Positions 1 to 10,647 are shown, counted from the stretch's first letter. The stretch is 64,000 bases of DNA from Bathynomus jamesi (GCA_023014485.1 JAJOZX010000089.1:471501-535500); one strand, 5' to 3'. Made by a program: numbers and translations. The notes: generated by a model from the sequence alone, not told the origin.

Positions 1-239
1 GGCCACACACCCTCGGGGGCCTCATTTTTTTAAATATATTTTTATTTTATCATTAGTTTTTATTCTTTAACACTAATTCATCAAAAATTATATATATATA
101 TATATATTATTTTTTCTTTATCATTAACATTAATATAAAAAATAATAATTATAGTAATAATGACTATTTTAAATTTTTTTACCCGAATTTTTTTTAGAGA
201 AGGGCCTCAAATTTCATATAGCTTAGGGCCACAGCAGGT
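1..239. other. AT-rich DNA, no gene seen
   Basis: A/T-rich sequence with homopolymer T runs and a short (TA)n. No supported reading frame, RNA gene or element end. Confidence 0.6.
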
Positions 240-660
240 GAAAGTCCGGCCCTGCCAAGAACGTTGCAAAGCAATGTTGGTAAGTGTTGCAAGATGTTGC
301 AAAAGGGTTATGCAATAAAGGGGGAGGGGTTTATGCAATGGAGGGGAGAGGGAATGTTAAAAGAGCAACAAGGGGTTATGCAACTTGGATGCGGAGTTAT
401 CCCTCAAGAGAAAGAGGAGAGAGAGAGAGGAAGAAAGGTGTTCGCCTGGCAGGAACCAAGCGCATATTAAGACCATCTGAGTGCCCGCTGTCTTATAAGG
501 TTTAAATCAGCCAGTCGGCTTAGAAGGCGTAAATGGCTTGTTCAGGTGTACAGGTTGAGTTGCCAGATTGCGCTATTTATTTAATTAATGCATATATTCT
601 TTACAGCTGGCTTAGAAATCTGTCAGTCGGTTTAGAAGGCGTAACCAGCCATTTGGTATA
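240..660 (-). repeat. Dispersed repeat, inverted copy of the 37.1-37.8 kb repeat
   Basis: Contains the motif GGGTTATGCAA / GTTGCAAAAGGG several times (264-400). At 539-580 it has a segment reverse-complementary to about 37258-37315, built on GGCAACTC and GGTATACCTGAAC. The same TTGCATAACCCCTTTGCAAC words recur at 34.3-34.6 kb and 37.7-37.8 kb. Most likely a dispersed 3' tail of a LINE-like element, in minus orientation here. No coding potential is claimed. Confidence 0.55.
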
Positions 661-939
661 ATTAAATAATATCGTTTACAACCAAAACAATTAAATAAAA
701 CACCATTACATCATTCTGTTTATTTAGACGAATTATTGGAATCAGAAATATATAGAAAATATACAATCAAACGATGGAATATATATATGATCAAAAAAAT
801 AAAATAAATAATAATAGTATAAGAAATATGAACGAGGAATATGTTATAATAAAAAAAAAAAAAAAATATAACCATCAATATAAACAATACAGGATATATA
901 TATATATATATATCTATATATATATATATAATATATATT

Positions 940-973
<34 letters not shown>

Positions 974-1178
974 ACAATTGCTAAATAATTAAATATACTG
1001 AAAATAAATACATACGGTACACTATCTTCTACTGTACAAAATAAAAAATACAAAACGATGGAGTATAAACATGAATATAGCAGTACAGGCGATATATATA
1101 TTATAATATATATATATATATATACAATGTTAAATTTTAAAATATATTGAAAATTCATCAAAATACATTCACTTTGTT
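661..1178. repeat. AT-rich tract with (TA)n and a decayed tandem duplication
   Basis: Two TA-rich runs (about 895-1000 and 1090-1127) sit in two diverged copies of one unit. Shared words are AAACGATGGA (about 772 and 1055) and CTACTG(T/C)(A/G)CAAAA (about 1030 and 1180). Apparent reading frames here only translate TA repeats into Ile/Tyr strings. Confidence 0.6.
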
Positions 1179-1544
1179 CTACTGCGCAAAACTAAACTCA
1201 CACGTAATCGAGTCTACAGTCACGTCATTATTGCTTTGCACGACGCAGTAAACGCGGCTAAATATTATTTCGCCGCTCAAGTTATAGGGAAACCTATACT
1301 CAATATAAATGGCCTTCATACCGTTCAATACTACTTTTGTGCCCACTTTACATCCGGTTGGCAAGTTATCTTTAAATACGACTAGAATACAATCAAAAGC
1401 ACGCACAAAGAGGATATCGTTAGCCACAACGTCAAATACAAGTTTATAAACACTCCTTTCCAAACGAGGGTTTATTTTTACTAATCCGAGCTTTTCAATC
1501 GTGAACTCTTCACACTGCATAGCGGCAGTTGAAATAATCTTCAA
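1179..1544 (-). CDS. Hypothetical 121-aa protein, possibly Polinton accessory
   Basis: An open frame of 121 codons from ATG with no internal stop, on the same strand as polB. The composition is ordinary and soluble (many Val, Ile and Lys), without signal peptide, transmembrane stretch or Cys/His motif. I do not recognise the family. Position and strand suggest an accessory gene at the polB end of the Polinton, but nothing in the sequence proves it. It has stayed open while most neighbours are broken, so it may be recent or simply short. Confidence 0.4.
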   Translation of the reverse strand: MKIISTAAMQCEEFTIEKLGLVKINPRLERSVYKLVFDVVANDILFVRAFDCILVVFKDNLPTGCKVGTKVVLNGMKAIYIEYRFPYNLSGEIIFSRVYCVVQSNNDVTVDSITCEFSFAQ

Positions 1545-1645
1545 AGTCGTTACGACAGCTGCTCATTATATAAAGAAATAGTTCTTTAGGGTGAACAGTG
1601 TAGGTGAGCTCAACCCTGTACCGTTGAAGTGCTTTGTAGCAAAGT

Positions 1646-2227
1646 TCATGATATTTCAAAGTCTAAACCTTTTAAATAAGCATCCAGCTCGAGACCATTC
1701 TCGCCTTGTTCAGTCCTACACTCGGTATACCCATCGAGCAGAGCTGTGTATGCGTATTCAAGAACCGTATCAAAATAAAGCATATCCGTAATACTCGCGT
1801 CTAATATAGGCTTCAGTTTGCGGAATTCGACGATTTCAAACATTCTATCGAGGATGAAACGATTTCGCGTAGGGACATGAACGTTATCAGATGCATTCTT
1901 CCACATCAATCGTATATCAATGCATGGCTGATCGTTATTTATACACAACATACATACAACGGCATATGAGGGGGTGTCACTAATCTGCTCTCTTGTACCT
2001 ATACCTGCAGGAATTTTATAACGATCCTCACTCCACTTCTCAACTACCACGAAGATTCTATTCATCTCCTCAACACTTAAATAAACAACATTCCGTTTGT
2101 TTGTTTGTCTACAAGTCGTTTCCAGTACATAGTTAATGGCACCGGTTTTACGCCTGAACACGCGCAACGACTTCGTCACGGACACATCGTACACGGCGTT
2201 GAGAATGCTGCTCAAAGGAAGTTCCAT
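1646..2227 (-). CDS. Hypothetical protein of about 193 aa, possibly Polinton accessory
   Basis: Open frame starting at the ATG at 2227 (MELPLSSILN...); the frame extends upstream to 2260 without another ATG. The product is mixed alpha/beta with an acidic end (ENGLELDAYLKGLDFEIS). No family is recognised. It lies on the same strand as, and close to, the other small ORFs of this end; the preceding frame ends at 2257, just upstream of its ATG, consistent with a compact viral-style gene cluster. Function unknown. Confidence 0.4.
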   Translation of the reverse strand: MELPLSSILNAVYDVSVTKSLRVFRRKTGAINYVLETTCRQTNKRNVVYLSVEEMNRIFVVVEKWSEDRYKIPAGIGTREQISDTPSYAVVCMLCINNDQPCIDIRLMWKNASDNVHVPTRNRFILDRMFEIVEFRKLKPILDASITDMLYFDTVLEYAYTALLDGYTECRTEQGENGLELDAYLKGLDFEIS

Positions 2228-2256
2228 CGTATTCGAGGAGTGCACGTCCACTCGGT

Positions 2257-2705
2257 TCAAGCTCTGAGATGACTATGAGCCACATACAACGGATCGGATC
2301 GACGGGAGGAGTGAGTCACACCATAAGCTAATGAAACGTGTACGGCGCTGTTCGAATACTTGTATCCCATTATATTGGGTAGGTGTTTTGAAAAATTTTC
2401 CGGTACATGAAGCAATATAGGTTGTAATGTTTCATCACTCACCAGACGTTCATTTCCACAAACTAAACAGCTTCACAATCCAGTACACTATTCGAGAGAA
2501 ACATATGCCCATATTTATCCTTTTTGTTTAACAATCGATACTCGTCTCTAAAGTCTGTTAAAAACTCACACAGGCCATTAGCCACAACCTCACTACAAAC
2601 CTCGTCATGATATATATTAATACATTGGTAAAAATACTTAAGATTCTCCATGATAAGATTTACATTCTCAACCGTAGAGTACGAATAGTCGGTATGATGT
2701 AACAT
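2257..2705 (-). pseudogene. Two-frame hypothetical ORF, possibly broken
   Basis: Two consecutive open stretches in different frames: 2463-2705 (80 codons, MLHHTDYSYSTVENVN...) and 2257-2442 (61 codons, MSDETLQPILLHVPENF...). With about 20 bases between them they may be one gene split by a frameshift, or two very small genes. No homology is recognised. They belong to the minus-strand cluster of unknown ORFs at the left of the Polinton. Confidence 0.3.
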
Positions 2706-3046
2706 ACATAATATCGCTTGTCACACCACTCATCAACAAGACACTATCCATATCCGTTGCTCCTCTTCTGCACGTGTTGTATCTTCGACTTCACGGTATA
2801 TGTAAGCTTTTATAAAGTTTAGTCCTACAACATAGTTCAATACATCACTTGTACCACGAATAGTGATGAGAGTCGTTTTTTATTGTGTCGTTTTTTTTGT
2901 TTAAAACGAAGATAGTCTGTTTTTTTTGTTTTTTATTGTTTTAAACTTATTCCATATTTTTCTTCCTTTAATCTAATAAGTATATTAGTATTACCTATAA
3001 TTTACTATACTACCATGCTTATACGGTTATACCTAGTATATGTATA
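2706..3046. other. No gene; T-rich tract
   Basis: Contains T-rich runs around 2877-2940 (tttttattgt units) and is otherwise AT-rich. No supported frame. Confidence 0.5.
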
Positions 3047-3431
3047 TACAGTACTGGCCAAATTATTAGGAATTTTTTTAAAATTTCATTTTTTGGTATA
3101 AAATGTTAAATTAAACCAATTTTAAACGTTGAAAAGTTATTTATTTCTACACAAGAATACATGGTCATTATTTAGCAATAGTTTAGTACTTAGTTTGACC
3201 CACCTTAGCTGCCATAATGGCTGCGACACGCTTCGGCATGCCATGAATCAATTTTTTGCATAATTCTTTAGTCGAACGAAGCGTGTTTGTTCGTCATTTG
3301 TCGTTTGGTTGTCGTGCGATGCGGGTGTGTTTCTCTTTCTTTTACGTGTCATTGTAACTACCGTTTAATTTAAATAGTGTATTTACCCAATTTCGGCAAT
3401 TATTTGTTACAGTTTTTAAGTGAATTTGAAA

Positions 3432-4650
3432 ATGGGGCGAAAGAATGACTTCAGTCCACGGAAAATTGGGCAAATACAGGTTTTATTAACTTCTTCTACA
3501 TTTAAACAAAAGGAAATCGCTGCCAAACTCCATGTTTCACCACAGTCAGTACTTCGTATTAAGAAAAAAAATGGTATTTGGAGAAAATGTAGGCCCCAAA
3601 AGGGTTGGAAGATGCGGCAGAAAAAGGGTAACGACTCCAAGAACTGATAGACAGATTGCAATTTTGTCTCTTAGAAATAGAAGAGCTACTTGCAAAAACA
3701 TTTCCAGTAGTCTAGCGGCTGATGGCATCAATATTAGTCGTAGAACAGCAACAGGAGGCTTCTAACTGCCGGCTTCAAAGCCTACCGCCCAAGGAAGAAG
3801 CCCAGGCTCACTGAGGCTATGAAGAAGGCACGTTTTGCATGGGCAAAGGAACACATTAACTGGACTAGTGAGGATTGGGAACAGGTAAGAATAATATTTA
3901 ACATTAAATAGAATGTTAATACAGTAAATACAGTATGCATAGAAGTGTATTTACAGTACGTGATAAAACTGCAGTAAAAATATCTGTAAAGCAGCAAGTC
4001 ATACTGTACTTCGTTTTAGCTGTACTTCATACGCTATGCACTGACTCTTTCACAGGGCTTTCTTTGATTGCAGGTGGTGTTCTCCGATGAGTCAACGATT
4101 GCCGTGCTTGACGATCGTGTTCAAAGTGTAAGAAGGAGGCCTGGAGAAGAATTTTTGCCTGAGTGTCTGATGAAAACGGTGAAATTTCCACAAAAGATCA
4201 TGGTTTGGGGAGCAATTTCTGTGCATGGAACTAGTCGTTTGAGCATTGTTGAGGGAATATGAACCAAGTCAAGTATATAGAAGTACTAAGAAGACGTCTA
4301 CTGCCACAAATAAGGGAATGGTATGGTAATAGACGTTGGATTTTTCAACAAGACTCAGCTCCATGCCACACGGCAAAGTCGGTTAAAAAATGGTGTCATG
4401 AAAATAGTGTTCGGTTGCTCCCATGGGCTGGAAATTCTCCAGACATGAACCCAATCGAAAGTTTATGGTGTATTTTAAAGGACGTAATCCATGAAACGCC
4501 GATAACAACAAAACACCAACTCATAGAGCGACTTATTCAAGTCTGGTTTCACTCTACACGTATTAAGAATTATGCAAAAAATTGATTCATGGCATGCCGA
4601 AGCGTGTCGCAGCCCTTAAGGCAGCTAAGGGGGGTCAAACTAAGTACTAA
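3432..4650 (+). pseudogene. Tc1 transposase (DD34E), spliced and frameshifted
   Basis: DNA cut-and-paste transposase acting at TA targets. It starts MGRKNDFSPRKIGQ with a helix-turn-helix (KEIAAKLHVSPQSVLRI). The catalytic part shows VFSDES (first D), QKIMVWGAIS, QQDSAPCHTA (second D) and SPDMNPIESLW (E), with 34 residues between the last D and E. A GT-AG intron lies at 3885-4073. The frame shifts in the A-run near 3564, again near 3755 and near 4259, and the C-terminus lies in the TIR. It is not functional as it stands. Confidence 0.88.
3885..4073 (+). other. GT-AG intron in the Tc1 transposase
   Basis: Donor CAG|GTAAGAATAA and acceptor TTTGATTGCAG|GTGGTGTTC. Removing these 189 bases joins GAGGATTGGGAACAG to GTGGTGTTCTCCGATGAG in one frame, restoring the usual run before the first catalytic Asp. 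The length is a multiple of three. Confidence 0.75.
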
Positions 4651-4784
4651 ACTATTGCTAAATAATGACCATGTATTCTTGTGCAGAAATAAATAACTTT
4701 TCAACGTTTAAAATTGGTTTAATTTAACATTTTATACCAAAAAATGAAATTTTTAAAAAATTCCTAATAATTTGGCCAGTACTG

Positions 4785-5153
4785 TAGTCATCTTTTAGAA
4801 AAACTGAATCACACAAAAAGTATATAATAGAAAGGAAAAACAAACCCTCATTTTTTATATGTATATACCTATATTTTTTAACTAGAACATAAAACATTCT
4901 TCCTCATTTCAACAATATACATAATTGTGATTGGCAAGAGTACCAGTATATATATTCCAGATCGAAAAAAAAAATATTCACCTTTTTTTGAACCTTTTTG
5001 TTAACCTAATGTTGGTTAACCTTCATTTCCATGGAAGAATCATCACTAGATTGGGTAGAGCATATATGCTAGTTTCAATATCACAGGTACTGGTATAATA
5101 TCCATAATACTGGTATAAAACAATAGATATAATTGTGATTGGCAAGAATACCA

Positions 5154-5189
<36 letters not shown>
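4785..5189 (-). repeat. First copy and split second copy of a hAT-tail duplication
   Basis: About 4911-5094 and 5118-5185 are copies of the same roughly 207-bp unit (shared words ATAATTGTGATTGGCAAGA and CACAGGTACTGGTAT). The second copy continues after the maT element at 6866-7035. Read on the minus strand, the unit contains the last codons of the hAT relic at 7.0-7.2 kb (STCDIE). So it is a tandem duplication whose second copy was later opened by maT. Confidence 0.65.
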
Positions 5190-5191
<2 letters not shown>

Positions 5192-6827
5192 GGTGGTCCG
5201 AAAAAAATGACGCATTTTTTAAAAATTAATATCTCAGTAACCCCCTTCCTTATCATGACAATTTTTATATGCAAGATACTTTCAAACTTCTTTTTTTGAA
5301 TGCAAGAAACGGAATTCTGATATCTTTTATAGTTTTCTCGCAATTAACAAAAGTAACAACATGGGTCAAAAAAACGAATATCATGAGAAAGGAAAAATTT
5401 AATCAGAAATTTAACTAATTAATTTACAGTAAATGATCGATTGGACCACCACTCTGTTGACACACTAATCTAAGTCTTTTCTTCCACACAAAAATAATAC
5501 TTCTTACTTCATTAATGCCAATTTCTTGCCAAGATTCAAGTATTTTACTTTTTAATTCTGATTCGGTGAATTTTTCTCGTCGACCTCGGTAAACCTTCTC
5601 TTTTAGTAACTCCCAAATTGAGTAGTCCATAGGATTACAATCTGGGCTTTGTGGTGGCCACTCATTTTTCGTTATTAATTTTGGTGTATTGCTAATCAGA
5701 AACGACTGTGTGGCGTAGCTTGTATGCGACGGTGCTCCATCTTGTTGAAATATGAAATCATTTTCTTGATACAGGCGACGACAATCCGGCAACAATTTTG
5801 TTCTTAAAAGTTCAATGTAATTTGCAGAATTCACCTTTGTCTTTTCAGTTTCAATAAAATGAACATCTGTCTTGCCATTCCAAGAGACCCCTGCAGATAT
5901 CATAACCTTTTTGGAGAATCTTGACGTTTCATGATACAATCTGTTTATTGAAATGTCACACTTTTTACCACGCCCGTAGACAACATCATTTTGACGGTTT
6001 CGCGGAATTTCTAGAGTGAAATCTTTTTCATCCGTGAAGACTATCTTTTTAATATCAACGACAGAGAATTATCAAGTAACTTTCTGCACCTTGTTTTTCT
6101 TTTATCCTTAACAGTATCACTTTTTCTAGAAGATACTATTCTTTTGAAGGCTTTTAGTTTTTGTGCTTTAATTATTCGGTGTACAGAAGTCTTTCCAATA
6201 TTCAAATGTTTTGCAATTGTTCTTTGTGACAAATGACTTCCTGGTTTATCTTCTTGAGAGCAGATTTTATCGTTGATGTAATCCACATTTTCTGGAACCG
6301 AAGCTGTTTTAGGTCTACCGCTTCCTGGTTTTCTGGCAGTACTTCCCGATTCGCGAATCTTCTTTAAGAGTCTTTCCACTGCACGCCTTTTCCACTTTTT
6401 GCCGGGAAACTCTTGCAATAACCTTCCAGTCTTCCATCCTTTTTCACAGTAACAATTTTTAATGAGAATACGATCTTCCTCTGACAACATCATTAAGGGT
6501 ACTGACGAATTGTTAAAAAATAAAAATATCCACAATTTGACTTGTTCATTCCTGTAGAGTTTTGTAATAACTTGCAAAAATATCGCATGATATCGTATAA
6601 AAATAATATCGTATAAAAAACGGATATTATATTGCGATTTTTTGTTTTTTTGACCCATGTTGTTACTTTTGTTAATTGCGAGAAAACTATAAAAGATATC
6701 AGAATTCCGTTTCTTGCATTCAAAAAAAGAAGTTTGAAAGTATCTTGCATATAAAAATTATCATGATAAGGAAGGGGGTTACTGAGATATTAATTTTTAA
6801 AAAATGCGTCATTTTTTTCGGACCACC

Positions 6828-6829
<2 letters not shown>
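5190..6829 (-). mobile_element. maT-type mariner (DD37D) with about 186-bp TIRs
   Basis: Begins CGGGTGGTCCGAAAAAAATG inside a (TA)n tract and ends with the complement at 6829, again followed by (TA)n. The TIRs (5190-5375 and 6642-6829) are almost identical and reach into the transposase start: MGQK codons are present in the right TIR and, inverted, in the left. The transposase is on the minus strand. Confidence 0.88.
5424..6658 (-). pseudogene. maT-like mariner transposase (DD37D), one frameshift
   Basis: The N-terminal half (6041-6658) carries two helix-turn-helix blocks (SEEDRILIKNCYCEKGW and SQRTIAKHLNIGKTSVHRII) with the GSGRPKT linker between them. The catalytic half (5424 to about 6058) has IVFTDEKDF, KKVMISAGVSW, FQQDGAPSHTS and PPQSPDCNPMDYSIW. 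There are 37 residues between the second and third Asp, the DD37D signature of the maT group. The halves are in different frames, with a shift near 6056-6062. Otherwise it is well preserved, so this is a fairly young copy. Confidence 0.85.
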
Positions 6830-6873
<44 letters not shown>

Positions 6874-7019
6874 CAAATAGAAAAATTAAAAAAATATAAA
6901 TATTCATCTCTTTCTTTAACCTTTGTGTTAACCTAATGCTGTTTAACTTTCATTATCTGATTCTATTTCCATTGAAGAATCATTATCACTAGATTGATTA
7001 AAGCAAATAGTTTTCAATA

Positions 7020-7193
7020 TCACAGGTACTGGTATTTATTGCAGATTTGGATGTTGACGAAGCCAATGTAGCACCATGTTTTACTTCACTTTCTTGGAAT
7101 TTTGCATTTTGGGATATAAATACTAGCTTTGCTGCTCTGTCTGTGCTTAATTGGTTTCTTTTGGCTGTATGGATATTACTGTATGTGCTAAAT
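7020..7193 (-). pseudogene. hAT transposase C-terminal remnant
   Basis: Translates as HTAKRNQLSTDRAAKLVFIS followed by a Ser/Thr-rich tail. The RNxLsxxrAxKLvfI pattern is the last helix of the hAT dimerisation domain. No other part of that element is recognisable. It belongs to the older layer in which the maT mariner later landed. Confidence 0.6.
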
Positions 7194-7786
7194 GATCTCG
7201 GAGGTAATGAAAGGGCGAAATAGAGGTGTATGAGTTTGTGTAGGTATATGTGAGTATGCATGCGTATGTATCTGGAATTCTGGATGTATGCATGTGTATG
7301 GGGTATACAATAGATATAAATGTGTATATAAGTATTTATGTATATATTGGTATATATGTATATGGGTGTATGTGTATGTATATATATATATGGATGGTCT
7401 CGTGGGGGGGCGGGAATATGTCATCGCGGGTCTAAAGGATAGTTAAGTGGGAGATTCAAAATCCGAGGCATGGATGGGAGAGTCCTGGGAAGGTTGGACA
7501 ATGGGCAGTCAGCTCCCAGCCAGTGTTCTCGCAAGTTTAATGGATCTCAAGATACAAGACTTTCAGTGCAAGAAAGAGGCCAGTTTTTTCTGTAAATAGG
7601 CTGAAAAGGACATTCTATACTGGTACCATATGGCCTATTTTATTATTTATTTATTTATTTTTATAATATATATCATTGCAAAAGTATACCTTATAATTAA
7701 ATTGGCAATATCTATATTAATTATTAAAAAAAACGACAAAAAAACAAAAAAAAACAAAAAACAAAAAAAACGGTTTTTTTACATCA
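7194..7786. repeat. Low-complexity region, no gene
   Basis: 7225-7395 is a degenerate GTAT/TATG repeat. 7396-7640 is unique sequence without a supported frame. 7640-7780 is TTTA- and then A-rich (AAAAACAAAAAA). Confidence 0.55.
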
Positions 7787-8044
7787 CTAACCACGAAATC
7801 CTACAATGCTCTCGCCAGAATAGCCGTAGAGTATTTGTACCTCTTGCTCCTTCGCACGATCCAATGTAGCCTTAAAAGCATCAATGGAGGGTGGAATAGG
7901 GAGTTTTTCAGTATCCACCACATCTTGGCACTTTGCCGAATACCACTTCATAAACGTCGAACACGCAATATTAAAGGTAGTCATTACTATTTTTCGTCTA
8001 CACGGGAGAATACACGTCTGAGATCCAAGGCTTGCTGCGATCAA
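7787..8044 (-). CDS. Small hypothetical Polinton-arm ORF
   Basis: 85 codons from the first ATG; a start at 7984 (MTTFNIACSTFMKWYSAK...) gives 66 residues and looks better because the upstream part is basic and unstructured. It lies downstream of polB on the same strand. No domain is recognised. The C-terminal half is predicted helical (DAFKATLDRAKEQEVQILYG). Could be a Polinton accessory protein or chance. Confidence 0.3.
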   Translation of the reverse strand: MIAASLGSQTCILPCRRKIVMTTFNIACSTFMKWYSAKCQDVVDTEKLPIPPSIDAFKATLDRAKEQEVQILYGYSGESIVGFRG

Positions 8045-8288
8045 CTGAACACGCAGGCAAGAGCTATGCCCAGGTAGTAGCAGGAGTCACGTGACCAACC
8101 TTACAGTGGGCGGAGCTTAGAACTTTCTCCTGTACACACGCTGGGCGGATCTTAGAATTTTCTCCTGTACACACACACGAGAAAGTGAAACGCTAATTGA
8201 CGCACGATTTATTTTATAAACGAAATTTTCAAGGTGTATATATATTTACAAAATACGTGTAATAAATAAGTTAAAAATAGACATATCA
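8045..8288. repeat. Short tandem duplication downstream of polB
   Basis: GGGCGGAGCTTAGAACTTTC is followed about 44 bases later by GGGCGGATCTTAGAATTTTC, both continuing CTCCTGTACACAC. Possible 3' untranslated DNA of polB. Confidence 0.55.
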
Positions 8289-8437
8289 AAGATTATGGTA
8301 TCCAAAGGGTATGGTATCATAGGTACCAGGCACTTTGTAACGTTTCCTATAGGTTACGGCACACCTTTGTACCCCTGAGCTCCTTCACGCCCCCCAGTTT
8401 CTGCGCCCGAAAATTGTGGGTACCTACAGTTAGTTGG

Positions 8438-10196
8438 TTGTTGTTGTTGTTGTTGTTGTTGTTTAGCCGATCAGCCCACCCTGATCGAGCAAGCCGGCGA
8501 CACGCAGGTAACCGATCGCCCTCTCCGGAGTGGACCAGCGGTTCAGCGCACCAGTGATGATGTGGTGTTCGTTGTTGTGCTAGAGCGGTACAGTCTGTCA
8601 TAATGTGTTCAATTGTTTGTGGTGTGTCCTGGCACAGGTGACAGGTGTCGTCTATGGAGTTGTCTAGTCTGTGTTTACGTCCGTAAGTTTGGGGTGATGT
8701 CCACATCGGAATCGTGCTAAGTTAACTCTATCCGATCTGCTCAGGCTGATCTCTGACCTGTTAATGGGTGGCGGCTTCGCACTTAGGACCGCATTCGGAC
8801 CGAGTCGTGTCAGTGCTTTGTGGGTTAGGTGTACGTGTGTGTGTTTTCTGTACTGTGTGATGTCTGTCGGGCGTGGTATGGAATGGAGTATTTGGTTATA
8901 ATGTGTCTCTGGTGTTACCTTAATGGTGCGAGGTGTTGGTGCATGATTGTACATGTAGTGGCAAGGGTGTTGTGGTTAGTTGTCGCTGCTGCCATGAATT
9001 ATGTTCCCCTCATGTCTAAATGTTCCCTAACTTTCAGTATTTTTGTTTCTGTGTGCAGGTGTTCTATTGGTGCCGTTTGAGTGCATCCTGTAATGATACG
9101 AAGTGCGTTGTTTTGTATTGTTTGTAAGGTGTTTATGTGTGTGTTTGAGATAATGGGTGCCCAGCATGGGCTAACATAGTCCATAACTGAGCGAATATAT
9201 TGTTTGTATATGAGTGATGATGTTTCCTGCTGGTGTCCAAAGTTTGTGCCTGTTAATACCCTAAGCGTGTTAAGTCTTGACGTACATTTGTTTTTAATGT
9301 CCTGAATGTGGTTTGCAAAAGATAATGATGTGTTGTATGTAACCCCAAGTATTTTGGTCCTGTGAGTGTGTGGAATGTTGATGATGTTTAGTGTCAGCTG
9401 TGGAATTACCTGGTGTTCTTTTGTGTTGCTTGTAAGCAAGATGATGGTTGATTTTGTGGGCGCTACTTTGAGTCTATTGTGTGTGAGCCAGTCTTGTATA
9501 CTGTTTATGTATGTTTGTAGGTTATTTGTAGCGGTGTCGATGTTGTTGTGGGTGGATGTTAGAGTGGTTTCATCTGCATATGATAATAAGGTAAGCTTGT
9601 TATCTATGGGTGTTGGAATGTCATGCATGTATAAGTTGAAGTGTGTTGGTGAGTGAACAGAGCCTTGAGGGACCCCGTTTGGAAAAAGCTTGTTTTTGGA
9701 TGACTTGCCATTAAATGTGACATGTGAGTATCTTCCTGAAAGATAGTTGCTCAGCCACCTTTTGGTGTTATTGTGCATGTTTGTGTTGAGTATTTTGTTT
9801 ATGAGAGGGAAGCGTGGGATAGCATCAAATGCTTTACTAATGTCTATTGTTGTTAAGAGTGTACGTTGAGCTGGTCGTCTGGAGTTGATGCCATCCATGA
9901 TGTGCTGCGTGAGGTTAGTGAGTAATGTCGTGGTTGAGTGGTGAGGTCTGAATCCATGTTGAGTAGGCGATAATGGAATGTGTGGGTTGGTGATTTGTAA
10001 GATTAGTCTTTCTGTTACTTTGGAAGGTGTGCATAGTAAAGTAATGGGTCTATAGGAAGCTGGTTCTGTTGGATTTTTGTTTGGTTTGAGTAGTGCAATA
10101 ATTTTACCTTGTTTCCATATGTCAGGAATAATACAGTGTTGGTATGAATGTGCTGATATTTGTGAGCTAGTATTCCTTGTGGGCCCAAGTGTTTAA
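8438..10196 (-). mobile_element. 5'-truncated non-LTR retrotransposon inside polB
   Basis: Bounded by a perfect 14-bp direct repeat CTACAGTTAGTTGG (8424-8437 and 10197-10210), a target-site duplication. The 3' end is a (CAA)n tail (GTT repeats at 8438-8463 on the plus strand). Reading polB across one TSD copy restores the polymerase frame, so the insertion point is certain. Only the RT and C-terminal part are present, as expected for 5' truncation during target-primed reverse transcription. Confidence 0.9.
8480..10160 (-). pseudogene. Non-LTR reverse transcriptase (Jockey/I-like group), truncated
   Basis: RT blocks in order: SYRPITLL, TQHGFRPHHST, IDISKAFDAIPR, NGVPQGSVHSPT, then the catalytic box as YADETT instead of the usual F/YADD, and KLxILGVTY. 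The last part has CHLCQDTPQTIEHIMTDC, the CCHC finger of this group. Frame changes occur near 9000, 8700 and 10020, and the second catalytic Asp is changed to Glu. It is inactive. The endonuclease and ORF1 are missing. Confidence 0.85.
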
Positions 10197-10647
10197 CTAC
10201 AGTTAGTTGGGGCGGCCGGTCGCCCTCATCATCATCCAAGCACACTAGATCCTTCAACGAATCAAAGTTAACGACTCGCCGATTCACATGGTTGAGCGTG
10301 ATACCCTTAGCCTTCACGATACATTTCATATCCTCCCCTACCCTCACCCGTACCCCATACGTTTTTGGCCCTGTTGAGACAAAAGTCGGCGTATGCGATG
10401 TCTCCATACTCATCCTTGATCTCATCAGTCAACTCCCCGAGGAATTCACCAATAGGAGGCATGTATTCACCCTCCCTCTCTGTGAATATCACGCTATCTG
10501 TATCGGCGTACAAAACTCCGCCCAAGAGCATGCAATGGACCCCAAAGTTTGATGCGTGCGTAGGCCGTTGTGAAGCTGGCTACATGTATGTTTAACCCGT
10601 GAGGTATCTGTGGCCAATTCAGTATTGTTCTACTTTATTATGTAAGT

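Larger units (their letters stand above)
3049..4784 (+). mobile_element. Tc1-like transposon with 222-bp TIRs
   Basis: The element starts CAGTACTGGCCAAATT and ends in its complement, with TA on both sides (3047-3048 and 4785-4786) as expected for Tc1/mariner. The TIRs are long, 3049-3271 and 4563-4784, and highly similar. The right TIR includes the last codons of the transposase (ending GGQTKY, stop at 4650), and the left TIR carries the same C-terminal codons inverted (about 3180-3240). The element is therefore flanked by inverted copies of its own 3' end. It sits in the left arm of the Polinton. Confidence 0.9.

Noticed and set aside
774..1161. Reading frames rich in Ile-Tyr repeats here and at about 5160, 33480, 45870, 49900 and 52350
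   Set aside because: They are translations of (TA)n microsatellites, not genes.
8347..8706. A 119-codon minus frame with a poly-Asn run
   Set aside because: It joins the LINE C-terminal finger, the (CAA)n tail and the polB remainder by chance read-through. It is not a gene of its own.
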